From assembly GCA_900557165.1 (NCBI GenBank), contig USRS01000001.1:1-64000 (forward strand): a DNA stretch of 64,000 nt, written 5' to 3'. The position numbers and the translations under genes are program-made. The notes under the pieces were generated by a model. That model worked only from the letters and a program-made list of their open reading frames with translations. It had not been told where the DNA came from and made no database searches. The DNA is from an uncultured Clostridium sp. (GTDB taxonomy: Bacteria; Bacillota; Clostridia; Peptostreptococcales; Peptostreptococcaceae). This document shows, one piece after another, positions 35,312 to 44,733 of the stretch (positions within the stretch are counted from its first letter, which is position 1; every line of letters starts with the position of its first letter).

Positions 35312-36253
35312 ATGGGCAAAAAAATAATAATAGGGATAATAGCAGTTTTAATTGTGGGACTTGGTGGTTGGAAAATTTACACAGATCAAGTAAGTAGCAG
35401 TGAAAAAGCAAACGAGACGCAATCTTCTACTTCTGAGCAACAGTCATCTTCCAAAAATAAAAATTCGGAAAATAATGACGCAGAAAACAAAGACTCAGAA
35501 AGTAATGACGCAAAAAACAATAATAATGATGACAAAACTAAAGACAATAAATCAGACAATTCAAATGACACAACACAAGTAGATAAAGACTCAAATTCTA
35601 CAACATCCAAAGACAATAAAAATGAAAGCAAAGATAAAGAAAATAAAAAGGACACAAAGAAAGATTCAGATAAATCATCTAATAATAGTATAAAAACACC
35701 TTATAAAGTTTCATCAACAGGTATGCAAATAAACAAAATTAAAAGCTATTCTGGAAAATTTGTTGAAAATGGTAGCGATAAAAAAGTTAGCAATATACTA
35801 GCTTTGGAAGTCAAAAATACTTCTAAAAAAGATTTACAATATGGTCAAATTAAATTACAAATCAACAATAAGAAAACAGCAACTTTTGATTTAACAAACT
35901 TACCTGCAGGTAAAACTGTGACAGTTATAGAGTCAACAGGAAGCATATCTTATAATAGCGGGGATAGTTATAAGTATGAAGAGGCAACATATGCATCTGT
36001 TGACAAACTTCCTATGAGTGAAAATAAGGTAAAAGTATCTGCAAATGGTTCTGATATTATTGTGGAGAACATATCTAATAAGGACTTAGGAACAGTATAT
36101 GTTTATTATAAGAATACAAAAGACAATTCTTATCTAGGGGGAATAACATATAGAGCTAAATTTGAAAATGTAGAAAAGGGTAAAAAGCTTACAACAAAAA
36201 CTAGTCACTTTACAAAATCAAGTAAAATTGTGATGGTAGATACAGAAAAATAA
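35312..36253 (+). CDS. Membrane-anchored secreted protein with low-complexity linker
   Basis: A 313-residue protein. One N-terminal hydrophobic helix (about residues 4-20) anchors it. About 100 residues of Asn, Asp, Ser, Lys and Glu follow, and then a folded domain from about residue 133. That domain has LALEVKNTSKKDLQYGQIKLQ, the pattern of a beta-sandwich FxLYD-type domain, and a second half with similar spacing. No catalytic motif is seen and no sorting motif is present. The linker would place the domain beyond the wall mesh. The function is unknown. Confidence 0.7.
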   Translation: MGKKIIIGIIAVLIVGLGGWKIYTDQVSSSEKANETQSSTSEQQSSSKNKNSENNDAENKDSESNDAKNNNNDDKTKDNKSDNSNDTTQVDKDSNSTTSKDNKNESKDKENKKDTKKDSDKSSNNSIKTPYKVSSTGMQINKIKSYSGKFVENGSDKKVSNILALEVKNTSKKDLQYGQIKLQINNKKTATFDLTNLPAGKTVTVIESTGSISYNSGDSYKYEEATYASVDKLPMSENKVKVSANGSDIIVENISNKDLGTVYVYYKNTKDNSYLGGITYRAKFENVEKGKKLTTKTSHFTKSSKIVMVDTEK

Positions 36254-36349
36254 GTTATATTTAAGGGGTATTTGGAAATTATTTTTAGAAAATATAAATA
36301 CAGTTTCTAAAAATTAATTTTATATAATCTAATAAGGGGGGAACTTAAA

Positions 36350-38947
36350 GTGAAAAAAGTTTTATTAAAGGTATATTCATTTATTCTAACTATAATGTTA
36401 GTATTAGGAATTATGCCAACAGGCGCATATATATCATATGCAGCATCATCATCTGTAGATACTCAAGCTACAGATGATGGGATACAATATTTTCCGGTCA
36501 CTTTGTATAACTATGACACTAGTGTCATAAATCAAATGGCAGGTTCAAATGGTTTACAATTTAATAATGGAAAAGGTACTGGCTACAATGGTTGGACTGG
36601 TGCAGGTGGGGGAGCATACACTGGTTTAGCAAAATCTAAATTTGAAAATGGTACAATAGCTTTTAACGTACCACAAGGTGGCATATTTACATCATCTAAT
36701 GTAGGTAAAAAATCATATACAGGGGTTCAACTTCCATTTACAAAAGATAGTGATGGCTATTATACATTTGATAGTTCTAAAAATGATGCATATTTTAAAG
36801 ATAATCCTGGTAATGATTTAACATTAATTACATCATCTAGAACTTTTGATAGTATTAATGTTGCTAGTGGAGTCAAGAGTGGATTTTTCCCATTTAATAA
36901 TGCAAGCTCAACCAGCTCTTCTGCACCAATTTATCACTTTGGTATGGCTATGACAACTAATTTCTATACAACTAACGATGGAAAAGTAAATGGAAAAGAT
37001 ATGACATTTGAATTTACTGGTGATGATGATGTTTGGGTATTTGTAGATGGAAATTTAGTTTTAGACTTAGGTGGTATACATGACCCAGTAAGTGGTTCAG
37101 TAAACTTTGCTACAGGAAAAATAACTTGTAATAGAGCAGTAGCTGGAAAAGTTTCAGGAACTACAGGTGGTTCAACAATGGGTGGAAATCTTTATGCTAA
37201 CAGTGTATTAGGAGCTAAAGATGTGTTCTTAAGATCTGATAAACCACATACTTTACAAGTATTTTATCTAGAACGTGGTGAAGGTGCATCAAACTGTAGA
37301 ATTAAATTTAATATGCCACCACCAGATACACTAGAAATAAGTAAATCTTTAGATAGCGCTACATCAAATAGTACTGATAAAGAAAGTATAGAGGATCAAG
37401 TTTATACATTTACAGTTAAAAAAGATGGTGAGTTATTTAAAAGTAAACCATATATTTTATATGATAGAAATAACTCAGAAATAGAAGGTAATTATACAAC
37501 TAGTGATGAAGGCGAATTAACTTTACAAGAAGGTCAAACTGCAAGATTCTTTGATTTTGAAGATGGAATATATGTAGTTACAGAAAAAGACGATAGTACT
37601 TTATATACTTCAAGCTGGCAACATGGCACAAGTGATAGCCTTTTAGGTGGTAATGAATATAATATAATTAAAAATAGACAAGGTACATCATATCGTTTTA
37701 TTTGTACAAATACAATAAAACCACAACTTGTTAACGATGCTGTAGTTATAGATTTTGGTAAAACATTAACAATAGACGTACTTAATAATGATAAATTATA
37801 TGGTAAAACTGGAACATTAAGTATAGATTCTAGTTCATTAACACAAGGTAAGGCTGTAGTTGCTTATAATAAAGTAAAATACACTCCAACTAAGTTTATG
37901 GACAAAGTAGACACTGCAACTTATTCATATGGAGGAAGTAATGCAAAGGTTAGTGTGATGCCAGCATCAAGTGTATACTATGAAGATAACTTTAGTGATG
38001 GAACTATAGTTAATGGAAAATTAACTACTGTAATAAAATACGGTGAAGGATGGAATGCTATAGGAGAAGATAAAATAGACTCTATACTTGGTGACAAAGA
38101 ATATGGTAGTGATACTAATTATGCAAACAACTTACATGATAGTGGAACAGTTTACTCTGTAACAGCAGGAGATACAGCAAAAACTGCTGAATTTGAATTT
38201 ACAGGAACTGGTATAGACATATATAGTAGAGTTACTGATAAAACAGGTAAAGTAAAAGTAGAATTATATGACGGAACTACAAGAGTTGCTAGACAAATAA
38301 TAAATTCTGTATCTGTTGATGGAGATAGATATCAAATACCTGTATTTAGTTTTAATGATTTAACAAGAAAAACTTATACTGTTAAGATAACTGTTTATAA
38401 AGGTCAAACTTATTATTTAGATGGTGTACGTATATATAACCCAATTAGTGAGGATACAAAAGTAGATTTGGATAAAAATAAAGATACTACAGTAGGTGAT
38501 ATATATGATAAAGACGGTGAGGCTAATGCTAAATTATATCATTTAAGAAATAATACTTTAAATAGTATATCTAATGTATTAACTCTTACAGGACAAAATT
38601 GGATAACTAAGTATACAAATTCACAAGGTGAAGTAGTAGAAGCACATGAATCTACGGTAGGTTCTCAAGAATCAAAGGTATTTGGACCAACTAATGAAAT
38701 TTATTTAAATAAAGAACAAGAAGTTACTTTAAGATTAAAAGATACTGTAAAATTTAAATCTTTACAACTTGGAGTCAAAACTATAGAAGGTGCTTCTAAA
38801 GTAACTATAAATGAAACAGAAACTAAATTAAATAGTGCTAATGATATGTTTGTAAAAATAGATGGAACTAGTAGAACTATAACTATAAAAAATACAGGAA
38901 GCAAAATAGTATCTTTAACATATCTAAAAGTAGTACAAGGTAAATAG
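36350..38947 (+). CDS. Secreted fibro-slime (PA14-like) surface protein
   Basis: An 865-residue exported protein starting at GTG 36350 behind AAGGGGGGA. A signal peptide ends near SYA|ASS (about residue 32). The fibro-slime/PA14-like domain (about residues 40-325) contains MTFEFTGDDDVWVFVDGNLV and LDLGGIHDPVSG, the pattern expected to bind calcium and sugar. Next is a Cna-B-like domain (about 330-460, EISKSLDSATSN then TVKKDGELFKSKPYI), and then beta-rich domains to the end. No LPXTG motif or membrane anchor is seen. It lies 11 bases before the small Cys-containing gene, so the two are probably on one transcript. Confidence 0.8.
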   Translation: MKKVLLKVYSFILTIMLVLGIMPTGAYISYAASSSVDTQATDDGIQYFPVTLYNYDTSVINQMAGSNGLQFNNGKGTGYNGWTGAGGGAYTGLAKSKFENGTIAFNVPQGGIFTSSNVGKKSYTGVQLPFTKDSDGYYTFDSSKNDAYFKDNPGNDLTLITSSRTFDSINVASGVKSGFFPFNNASSTSSSAPIYHFGMAMTTNFYTTNDGKVNGKDMTFEFTGDDDVWVFVDGNLVLDLGGIHDPVSGSVNFATGKITCNRAVAGKVSGTTGGSTMGGNLYANSVLGAKDVFLRSDKPHTLQVFYLERGEGASNCRIKFNMPPPDTLEISKSLDSATSNSTDKESIEDQVYTFTVKKDGELFKSKPYILYDRNNSEIEGNYTTSDEGELTLQEGQTARFFDFEDGIYVVTEKDDSTLYTSSWQHGTSDSLLGGNEYNIIKNRQGTSYRFICTNTIKPQLVNDAVVIDFGKTLTIDVLNNDKLYGKTGTLSIDSSSLTQGKAVVAYNKVKYTPTKFMDKVDTATYSYGGSNAKVSVMPASSVYYEDNFSDGTIVNGKLTTVIKYGEGWNAIGEDKIDSILGDKEYGSDTNYANNLHDSGTVYSVTAGDTAKTAEFEFTGTGIDIYSRVTDKTGKVKVELYDGTTRVARQIINSVSVDGDRYQIPVFSFNDLTRKTYTVKITVYKGQTYYLDGVRIYNPISEDTKVDLDKNKDTTVGDIYDKDGEANAKLYHLRNNTLNSISNVLTLTGQNWITKYTNSQGEVVEAHESTVGSQESKVFGPTNEIYLNKEQEVTLRLKDTVKFKSLQLGVKTIEGASKVTINETETKLNSANDMFVKIDGTSRTITIKNTGSKIVSLTYLKVVQGK

Positions 38948-38958
38948 GGGGTGAAGAT

Positions 38959-39222
38959 ATGAAAAAAGAATATGGAAAACCTCTACTTTATATCGAGGAT
39001 TTTACAATAAACCAACATATAGCAACTTGCATAATGAATAGTGGTGCAGGTCATTATGATGGTGAATGTAGCTTTACAGTAAAAGATGATGATGAAGAAG
39101 AGATATTTGTATATTATTATCAAAATATAAGTGGAAAATGTAATCAACTGGTAGATGTAGGGGGAAATAACTATGTAGGTTGTTACTATGGACCTGATAA
39201 AGGAGGAGCTTTTGCCTCATAA
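38959..39222 (+). CDS. Candidate RiPP precursor peptide, 87 residues
   Basis: A small protein with no signal peptide. The N-terminal segment MKKEYGKPLLYIEDFTINQH resembles leader segments of Clostridia peptides in clusters with a PqqD-like domain. The rest has four Cys (24, 37, 61, 75), an acidic stretch DDDEEE near residue 43-48, a YYY cluster and a Gly-rich end (GNNYVGC, then GPDKGGAFAS). It is followed by genes for an HPr-kinase-like protein, a radical SAM/SPASM enzyme and a PqqD-like domain, so a ribosomally made, post-translationally modified peptide is the best explanation. This is inferred from context and not proven. A GGGGGTG site precedes the start. Confidence 0.6.
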   Translation: MKKEYGKPLLYIEDFTINQHIATCIMNSGAGHYDGECSFTVKDDDEEEIFVYYYQNISGKCNQLVDVGGNNYVGCYYGPDKGGAFAS

Positions 39223-39258
39223 TTTATATTAATATATTGGCAACTAAATAATTATTTT

Positions 39259-39289
39259 ATGGTCATGTCATTTTGACATGACCATTTTA
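39259..39289 (+). terminator. Strong hairpin between the candidate precursor and its enzymes
   Basis: ATGGTCATGTCA pairs perfectly with TGACATGACCAT around three bases, then TTTT follows. The short T run suggests partial termination or a processing and stability hairpin, giving more precursor than enzyme mRNA. The HPr-kinase-like gene starts 20 bases further on. Confidence 0.7.
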
Positions 39290-39307
39290 ATCTACGGGGA
39301 GACAATC

Positions 39308-40171
39308 ATGAAAAGATATTACCAAATAGCAGATTTATTATTTGAAATAAATACAGATTTAAAATATGATGAATCATATAACTTTAAAGAATTTTTAATG
39401 AGTAATACTAATAATGAGTTAAAAAAAATATCTTGCAATATATATTGTGTAGATAAATTAGAGCAAAGTAGATTAGATAATATATCTAATCTACCAATGA
39501 TAAATTCACATGAAGACAAATTATATTATAGGTATGAATTTTTAAAATCTCCCCACGGGGAAATATATGCTTATACTATTTTTTATAAAAATAAATTAAA
39601 TAATATAGATATTTATATTAAAAAAGATTATAAAGATATAAAAGATACAATTGATATATTTAAATTGCTTATGCTAGATAAATTATTTTCACTAAACAAT
39701 ATAATATTATTACATTCTTCTTATATAAAGTATAAAAATAATGCTATATTGTTTTCAGCACCAAGTGGGACAGGAAAATCAACTCAAGCTAATCTATGGA
39801 ATAAGTATGAGAATGCAGAAATAATTAATGGAGATAAAACTGCGATACAAAAAGTTAATGGAATATGGTATGCATATGGATTGCCATATGCTGGTTCATC
39901 TGATATATTTAAAAATATAAGTACTCCAATATCAGCAATTGTAGTTTTGAGAAAAGGGAGTAAAAATAAAGTAGAAAAATTAACTTTAAAAGAAGCGTTT
40001 AAACATATATACAGTGAAACGATAATAAATATATGGGATGAACAATTTGTAAATATGGTGGTTGATATGATTTTGGATATTATTGACAATATTCCAGTGT
40101 ATCTTTTGAGTTGTTTGCCAAATCAAGATGCAGTTGAACTATTAAAATCAAAAATAGAGGGGGATTTTTAA
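39308..40171 (+). CDS. HPr-kinase-like protein (lasso-peptide-kinase type)
   Basis: A 287-residue protein. The P-loop is SAPSGTGKST (Lys157), preceded by a conserved His-Ser pair in LLHSSYI, and followed by INGDKTAI, GLPYAGSSDIF and an Arg-containing VVLRKG stretch. This is the layout of HPr-kinase homologues (ThcoK, PadeK type) that phosphorylate a C-terminal Ser of lasso peptides. The candidate precursor here ends in Ser, which would fit. The start at 39308 has GGGGAG at good distance; an in-frame ATG at 39278 lies inside the hairpin and is rejected. The next gene begins one base after the stop. Confidence 0.75.
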   Translation: MKRYYQIADLLFEINTDLKYDESYNFKEFLMSNTNNELKKISCNIYCVDKLEQSRLDNISNLPMINSHEDKLYYRYEFLKSPHGEIYAYTIFYKNKLNNIDIYIKKDYKDIKDTIDIFKLLMLDKLFSLNNIILLHSSYIKYKNNAILFSAPSGTGKSTQANLWNKYENAEIINGDKTAIQKVNGIWYAYGLPYAGSSDIFKNISTPISAIVVLRKGSKNKVEKLTLKEAFKHIYSETIINIWDEQFVNMVVDMILDIIDNIPVYLLSCLPNQDAVELLKSKIEGDF

Positions 40172-40172
40172 T

Positions 40173-41315
40173 ATGAAACAAAAATATAGGGAAGGGGCAT
40201 TTACAAAGTTTTTAACACAAAAAGCAGCGAAACTTAGAGTTCCTATAAGTTCTGCTTTTGAGCTTACTCCTTTGTGTAATATGAAATGTAAAATGTGTTA
40301 TGTTACACTTAGTAAACAAGAATGTGATAAAATTGGGAGACATAGAACTATTGAGGAATGGCTTGATATTGCACAACAAGCAAAAGATAGGGGCATGCTA
40401 TATTTATTGTTAACAGGGGGAGAACCTTTTGTATATAAAGATTTTAAGAGACTATATTTAGAACTATTTAAAATGGGTTTTATAATATCAATAAATAGTA
40501 ATGCCACATTAATTGATGAAGAGACTGTAAAGTGGTTGAAAGAATATCCACCACAAAGAATAAATATCACATTGTATGGAAGTAGTAATGAGGTTTATGG
40601 AAATCTATGCAATAATCCAAAGGGATTTAATCAAGTAACAAAGGCTATAAATTTATTAAAAGAAGCTAATATAAATATAAAATTAAATTATACCTTAACT
40701 CCATATAATTCAGATGATTTAGAATTTGCATATAAATTTGCAGAAGATAATGATTTGATTTTACAAGCATCTACATATATGTTTCCACCTGTAAGAAAAG
40801 ATAAATCAAAAATAGGACAAAATGAGAGATATAGCCCAGAAGAAGCAGCTAAGTTTTATGTAAAAAGTGATTTATTACTTTATACTAAAGAAAAATTTAA
40901 GAAAAGGGCAGAAATGATGAAAGATGGCCTTTTGAAAATAAATTGTTCTGATTTAAATTTTGATTGTGAGGTTGATAAGGGACAAAAAATAAACTGTCAA
41001 GCGGGAAAATCATTATTCTGGATAACTTGGGATGGTAGAATGTTACCATGTGGTATGATGAATACTCCAGTAGCATATCCTTTTAGAGATGGGTTTGATA
41101 ATGCGTGGAAGCAGATAGTAAATGAGGTTGAAGAATTATATCTTCCAAAAGAATGTGAAAATTGTAAAATAAGAAGTGCATGCTCTAGTTGTGGAGCAAT
41201 TGCATATACAGAGACAGGACGCACAGATGGAAAACCTGAATATATGTGTAAAATGACAGAAAGTATAATAGAACAAACACAATTAAAATATGAAGAATTA
41301 AAAAATATAAAATAA
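40173..41315 (+). CDS. Radical SAM/SPASM peptide-maturation enzyme
   Basis: A 380-residue enzyme. The CxxxCxxC motif is CNMKCKMC (Cys35, 39, 42), which binds the radical 4Fe-4S cluster and S-adenosylmethionine. GGEPFVYKDF is the SAM-binding glycine motif. The C-terminal SPASM region carries further Cys: CQAGKSL, LPCGMM, ECENCKIRSACSSCG and a last Cys near the end, enough for two auxiliary clusters. Such enzymes form thioether, C-C or other cross-links in peptides. The partner PqqD-like protein is encoded 16 bases downstream. The substrate is inferred to be the 87-residue product. Confidence 0.88.
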   Translation: MKQKYREGAFTKFLTQKAAKLRVPISSAFELTPLCNMKCKMCYVTLSKQECDKIGRHRTIEEWLDIAQQAKDRGMLYLLLTGGEPFVYKDFKRLYLELFKMGFIISINSNATLIDEETVKWLKEYPPQRINITLYGSSNEVYGNLCNNPKGFNQVTKAINLLKEANINIKLNYTLTPYNSDDLEFAYKFAEDNDLILQASTYMFPPVRKDKSKIGQNERYSPEEAAKFYVKSDLLLYTKEKFKKRAEMMKDGLLKINCSDLNFDCEVDKGQKINCQAGKSLFWITWDGRMLPCGMMNTPVAYPFRDGFDNAWKQIVNEVEELYLPKECENCKIRSACSSCGAIAYTETGRTDGKPEYMCKMTESIIEQTQLKYEELKNIK

Positions 41316-41331
41316 CAAGGGGATTATTTAT

Positions 41332-41586
41332 ATGAAACTAAAGAAAAAATTTTTAACAAGAGAAATTTTAGGGGAAATAGTATTAGTACCAATAGGACAA
41401 TCTGATGAATCTTTTAATGGGATGATAACAATGAATTCAATTGGGAAATTTATTTGGGATAATATAGAGAAAGATCATGATGAAATTTTATCTTTAATTT
41501 TGGATGAATACGAAGTAGAAAAAACAGTAGCAGAAAAAGACCTAGACGAATTTTTAGACAAACTAAGACAAGTTGATATAATATAA
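41332..41586 (+). CDS. PqqD family peptide-recognition (RRE) protein
   Basis: An 84-residue stand-alone PqqD-like domain. It has the PqqD pattern: GEIVLVPIGQSDESFNGMI, MNSIGKFIWDNIEKDHDE, then DLDEFLDKLRQVDII. PqqD domains bind leader peptides and hand them to the partner radical SAM enzyme or cyclase. It lies directly after the radical SAM gene and just before a terminator, closing the first unit. Confidence 0.85.
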   Translation: MKLKKKFLTREILGEIVLVPIGQSDESFNGMITMNSIGKFIWDNIEKDHDEILSLILDEYEVEKTVAEKDLDEFLDKLRQVDII

Positions 41587-41618
41587 CAAAAAAAGGACAA
41601 TGAAAATTGTCCTTTTTA
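41587..41618 (+). terminator. Terminator after the PqqD-like gene
   Basis: AAAAAGGACAA pairs with TTGTCCTTTTT around a short loop and ends in five T. It separates the modification genes from the exporter unit. Confidence 0.8.
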
Positions 41619-41633
41619 AATTTAACAAAATAA

Positions 41634-41662
41634 TTGACATCTTCACCAAAGAAAACCACAAT
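41634..41662 (+). promoter_or_regulatory. Possible promoter of the exporter unit
   Basis: A perfect TTGACA (41634-41639) is followed after 17 bases by CACAAT (41657-41662), four matches of six to the -10 box. It lies 35 bases before the ABC transporter start. Confidence 0.4.
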
Positions 41663-41697
41663 TATCTTATAGAACAAATAAAAATGGGGAGAACACA

Positions 41698-43458
41698 ATG
41701 AATTTTATCAAAAAAGTAATAAAAAAGATAAAAGAAGGACTACTCCAAGAAATGTATGTCGAGGCAAAATGGATGTATCAATACATAAAAAGATACAAAT
41801 TTGCCGTAGCATTTTATCTAATCTTAGGAGTAATATCCACACTAATGGGACTTGGGGGAAGTGTCCTTTCAAAATACTTAATAGATGCAGTAACAGGAGT
41901 GGACAAAAGCAACATAGCAACAATAGTAGTGGGAATCATAGCAATGGCAATTGGGGGGATTATCATAAACGCCATCAACTCTAGAATTTCCACAAAAATC
42001 AGCATAAAAGTAAACAACGAAATCACCCAAGAGGTTTACGACAAGGTTATGAGAAGTGACTGGCTATCCATGACCAACTTTCACAGTGGGGACATATTAA
42101 ATCGTCTAAACACTGATGTGAGCACAGTATCAAGCAGTGTGATTGGCTGGATTCCAAGTCTTATCACCAAGACTGTTCAGTTTATAGGTGCCCTTGCAAT
42201 TATTTTATATTATGACCCAACTATGGCCCTGCTTGCCCTTATCAGTGCGCCTATTATGCTTACTGTTTCAAAAATTTTAATAAAAAAAATGAGGTATTTC
42301 AATAAAAAGACTAGGGAAGTGTCCAGTGATTTGATGGCATTTAATGAGGAGTCTTTTCAAAATATACAATCAATAAAAGCCTTTGACTTAATAAATTCCT
42401 TCAACGACAAATTAATAAATATGCAAAACAAATACAAAGAAGTATCTCTTGATTTTAATAAATTTTCCATAGCCACATCATCTTTCATGTCCTTAGTTGG
42501 TATGATTGTTTCTTATTCTTGCTTTGGATGGGGTGTTTATCGTTTATGGACAGGACATATAACTTACGGTACCATGACTTTGTTTTTACAATTATCGGGA
42601 ACACTGTCTTCATCTTTTAACTCCTTGGTGGGAATGGTTCCTTCTGCCATATCAGCTACAACTTCGGCAGGCAGGCTTATGGATTTCTTTGATTTGCCAA
42701 ATGAAGAGCTTTTGGATGATAAAAAAGTTCAACATATATATAATGAAACAAAAGACAAGGGATTAACGGTGGAGCTAGATAATGTCATGTTTAATTATGA
42801 TGAAAACAAAGTAGTATTTGAAAATGCCAGCATAATTGCCAATCCTGGGGAAATTGTGGCCCTTGTCGGTCCTTCTGGTGAAGGTAAAACAACCATGGTT
42901 AGAGTTTTACTTGCCCTTATCAAAATAAAAAAAGGAAAGGCAGTTATCAGGGATGTAAACAATATGGAGTGCAATATTTCAGCAGACAGCAGAAAATTCT
43001 TTGCTTATGTACCTCAGGGAAATACCATATTTTCTGGAACTATAGCAGACAACATGCGCATGGTAAAAGAAGATGCCACTGATGGGGAGATAATAGAAGC
43101 TTTAAAAACTGCTTGTGCTTATGATTTTGTAAAACAATTACCAGAGGGCATAAACAGTATTGTGGGTGAAAAGGGTACAGGTTTCTCAGAAGGTCAATCA
43201 CAGCGACTTTCCATTGCCAGGGCACTTCTTAGAAGAAGTCCCATATTAATTCTCGATGAAGCCACATCAGCACTAGATGTATATACGGAAAGGCTGGTGC
43301 TTAAAAATATAATGGATATGGGTTATGCCAGAACTTGCATAGTGACAACTCACCGCCCAAGTGTCCTTAATTTATGTGACAGAGTTTACAAAATAGACAA
43401 AAGCAGTGTAAGTGAAATTGACCACCAAGAAGTGGAACAGTTAATAAAAGATTTTTAA
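41698..43458 (+). CDS. ABC transporter, fused permease and ATPase, no peptidase domain
   Basis: A 586-residue exporter half-transporter. About six helices occupy residues 35-310. The ATPase follows with Walker A GPSGEGKTT (about residue 398), signature FSEGQSQRLSIARALL, Walker B ILILDEATSALD and the switch His in VTTHRP. There is no N-terminal C39 peptidase, so leader cleavage must be done by another protein. It would work as a homodimer and export the candidate peptide. GGGGAG precedes the start; the next gene follows 12 bases after the stop. Confidence 0.87.
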   Translation: MNFIKKVIKKIKEGLLQEMYVEAKWMYQYIKRYKFAVAFYLILGVISTLMGLGGSVLSKYLIDAVTGVDKSNIATIVVGIIAMAIGGIIINAINSRISTKISIKVNNEITQEVYDKVMRSDWLSMTNFHSGDILNRLNTDVSTVSSSVIGWIPSLITKTVQFIGALAIILYYDPTMALLALISAPIMLTVSKILIKKMRYFNKKTREVSSDLMAFNEESFQNIQSIKAFDLINSFNDKLINMQNKYKEVSLDFNKFSIATSSFMSLVGMIVSYSCFGWGVYRLWTGHITYGTMTLFLQLSGTLSSSFNSLVGMVPSAISATTSAGRLMDFFDLPNEELLDDKKVQHIYNETKDKGLTVELDNVMFNYDENKVVFENASIIANPGEIVALVGPSGEGKTTMVRVLLALIKIKKGKAVIRDVNNMECNISADSRKFFAYVPQGNTIFSGTIADNMRMVKEDATDGEIIEALKTACAYDFVKQLPEGINSIVGEKGTGFSEGQSQRLSIARALLRRSPILILDEATSALDVYTERLVLKNIMDMGYARTCIVTTHRPSVLNLCDRVYKIDKSSVSEIDHQEVEQLIKDF

Positions 43459-43470
43459 AAAGGGGACAAT

Positions 43471-44700
43471 ATGAAAGAAACATATGAAGATTTTTTACAA
43501 TTACTAAAGGCCAGCATCAACAAATCAGAAGTAAAAATAAATAATTATAACTGGCAATCAATTTTACAATTGTCAAATATGCACAAGGTACTTCCGCTAG
43601 TTTACGAAGCTTTGTACAAAAGTGAAGAATTTAAAAATACAGATAAAGATTTTCAAAAATACTTGAAAAATACATCCATGCAAATTATCTACAATCAAAT
43701 TCAACGAAGTGAGCGTTTTTTACAAATATACGAAGAATTTAACAAAGCAGGACTAAAAATCCTTGTATTTAAAGGCATCATACTTAGACAGTTATATCCC
43801 ATTCCCGATGAGAGAATATCTGGAGATGAGGATTTATTAATTAAAAAAGAAGATTTAAAAAAAGCAGAAGAAATACTAAAATCAAAAGACATGGAAAGAA
43901 TTTTATCTCAAGAAGAAGAGGAAGAGGTTTATCATTATTTTTGCAAAAAAACAGGTCTTCATTTGGAGCTACACACCGGCTTATTTGGCAACAGCTCAGA
44001 AATTTATAAAAAAATGGAGAAGACCTTCCAAGGTGTATTTGACGATTCAGAGAAAGTAATCATAAACAATGTAACACTTAACACCTTCTCCTTAGACAAG
44101 CATTTTTTATATGTCATATGCCACGCTATGAAGCATTTTGTTTCCAGCGGTATAGGAATTAGACAAATTTGTGACATTGTCATGTATATAAATAAATACT
44201 TTGACAAAATCAACTGGAATTATATTTGGCAAGAAGTGAGTAATTTAGGCTACGAAACTTTATTTGTCAACTTCCTGCAAATTGGCATAGATTATTTAGG
44301 TCTTGATGAAAAGAAGATAACTTATGCTAAAAACAAAAATAAATACTACATAAACACAAAAAATCTTTTGGAAGACATAATAGACGGGGGAATTTATGGA
44401 GCCAGTAACCAGTCCAGACTAAACGCAGCCAATATGTCCTTGGATGCCTTTAACAACCATACTAATTCAAAAATAAACTCCAACTTAGCCGCCATCTTCC
44501 CAAAGGCAGATAATCTAAAGAAAAGATACAAATACTTAGAAAATCATCCTTTTTTATTGCCAATAGCTTGGATTAGCAGAATTTCAACCTACATAAAAGA
44601 CAGGGGAAGTATAAGTAATGTGGGACTTACTGCCAAGGAAACTATTGCTGTGGGCAACAAAAGAATAGATTTATTAAAAGAATACAAATTAATTAGATAG
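43471..44700 (+). CDS. Nucleotidyltransferase family protein (RiPP-associated type)
   Basis: A 409-residue protein of the NTP_transf_5 type. LVFKGIILRQLYP and ISGDEDLLIKKEDL carry the acidic residues expected to bind metal (Asp pair near residue 130). The C-terminal half is helical, with a His-rich FLYVICHAMKHF stretch. Related proteins (PadeN) occur in paeninodin-type lasso clusters beside the HPr-kinase homologue, with a role that is not settled. Here it lies between the ABC exporter and a signal-peptidase-like gene, in the same unit. Confidence 0.78.
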   Translation: MKETYEDFLQLLKASINKSEVKINNYNWQSILQLSNMHKVLPLVYEALYKSEEFKNTDKDFQKYLKNTSMQIIYNQIQRSERFLQIYEEFNKAGLKILVFKGIILRQLYPIPDERISGDEDLLIKKEDLKKAEEILKSKDMERILSQEEEEEVYHYFCKKTGLHLELHTGLFGNSSEIYKKMEKTFQGVFDDSEKVIINNVTLNTFSLDKHFLYVICHAMKHFVSSGIGIRQICDIVMYINKYFDKINWNYIWQEVSNLGYETLFVNFLQIGIDYLGLDEKKITYAKNKNKYYINTKNLLEDIIDGGIYGASNQSRLNAANMSLDAFNNHTNSKINSNLAAIFPKADNLKKRYKYLENHPFLLPIAWISRISTYIKDRGSISNVGLTAKETIAVGNKRIDLLKEYKLIR

Positions 44701-44733
44701 CACATCCTATATTAAATTTTATGAGGGGAATAT

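Noticed and set aside
38959-39222. The small protein as a classical double-glycine bacteriocin
   Set aside because: There is no GG, GA or GS cleavage site after a typical leader, and the exporter has no peptidase domain.
41698-43458. ABC exporter with a C39 leader peptidase
   Set aside because: The N-terminus runs straight into membrane helices, and no Cys-His peptidase motif is present.
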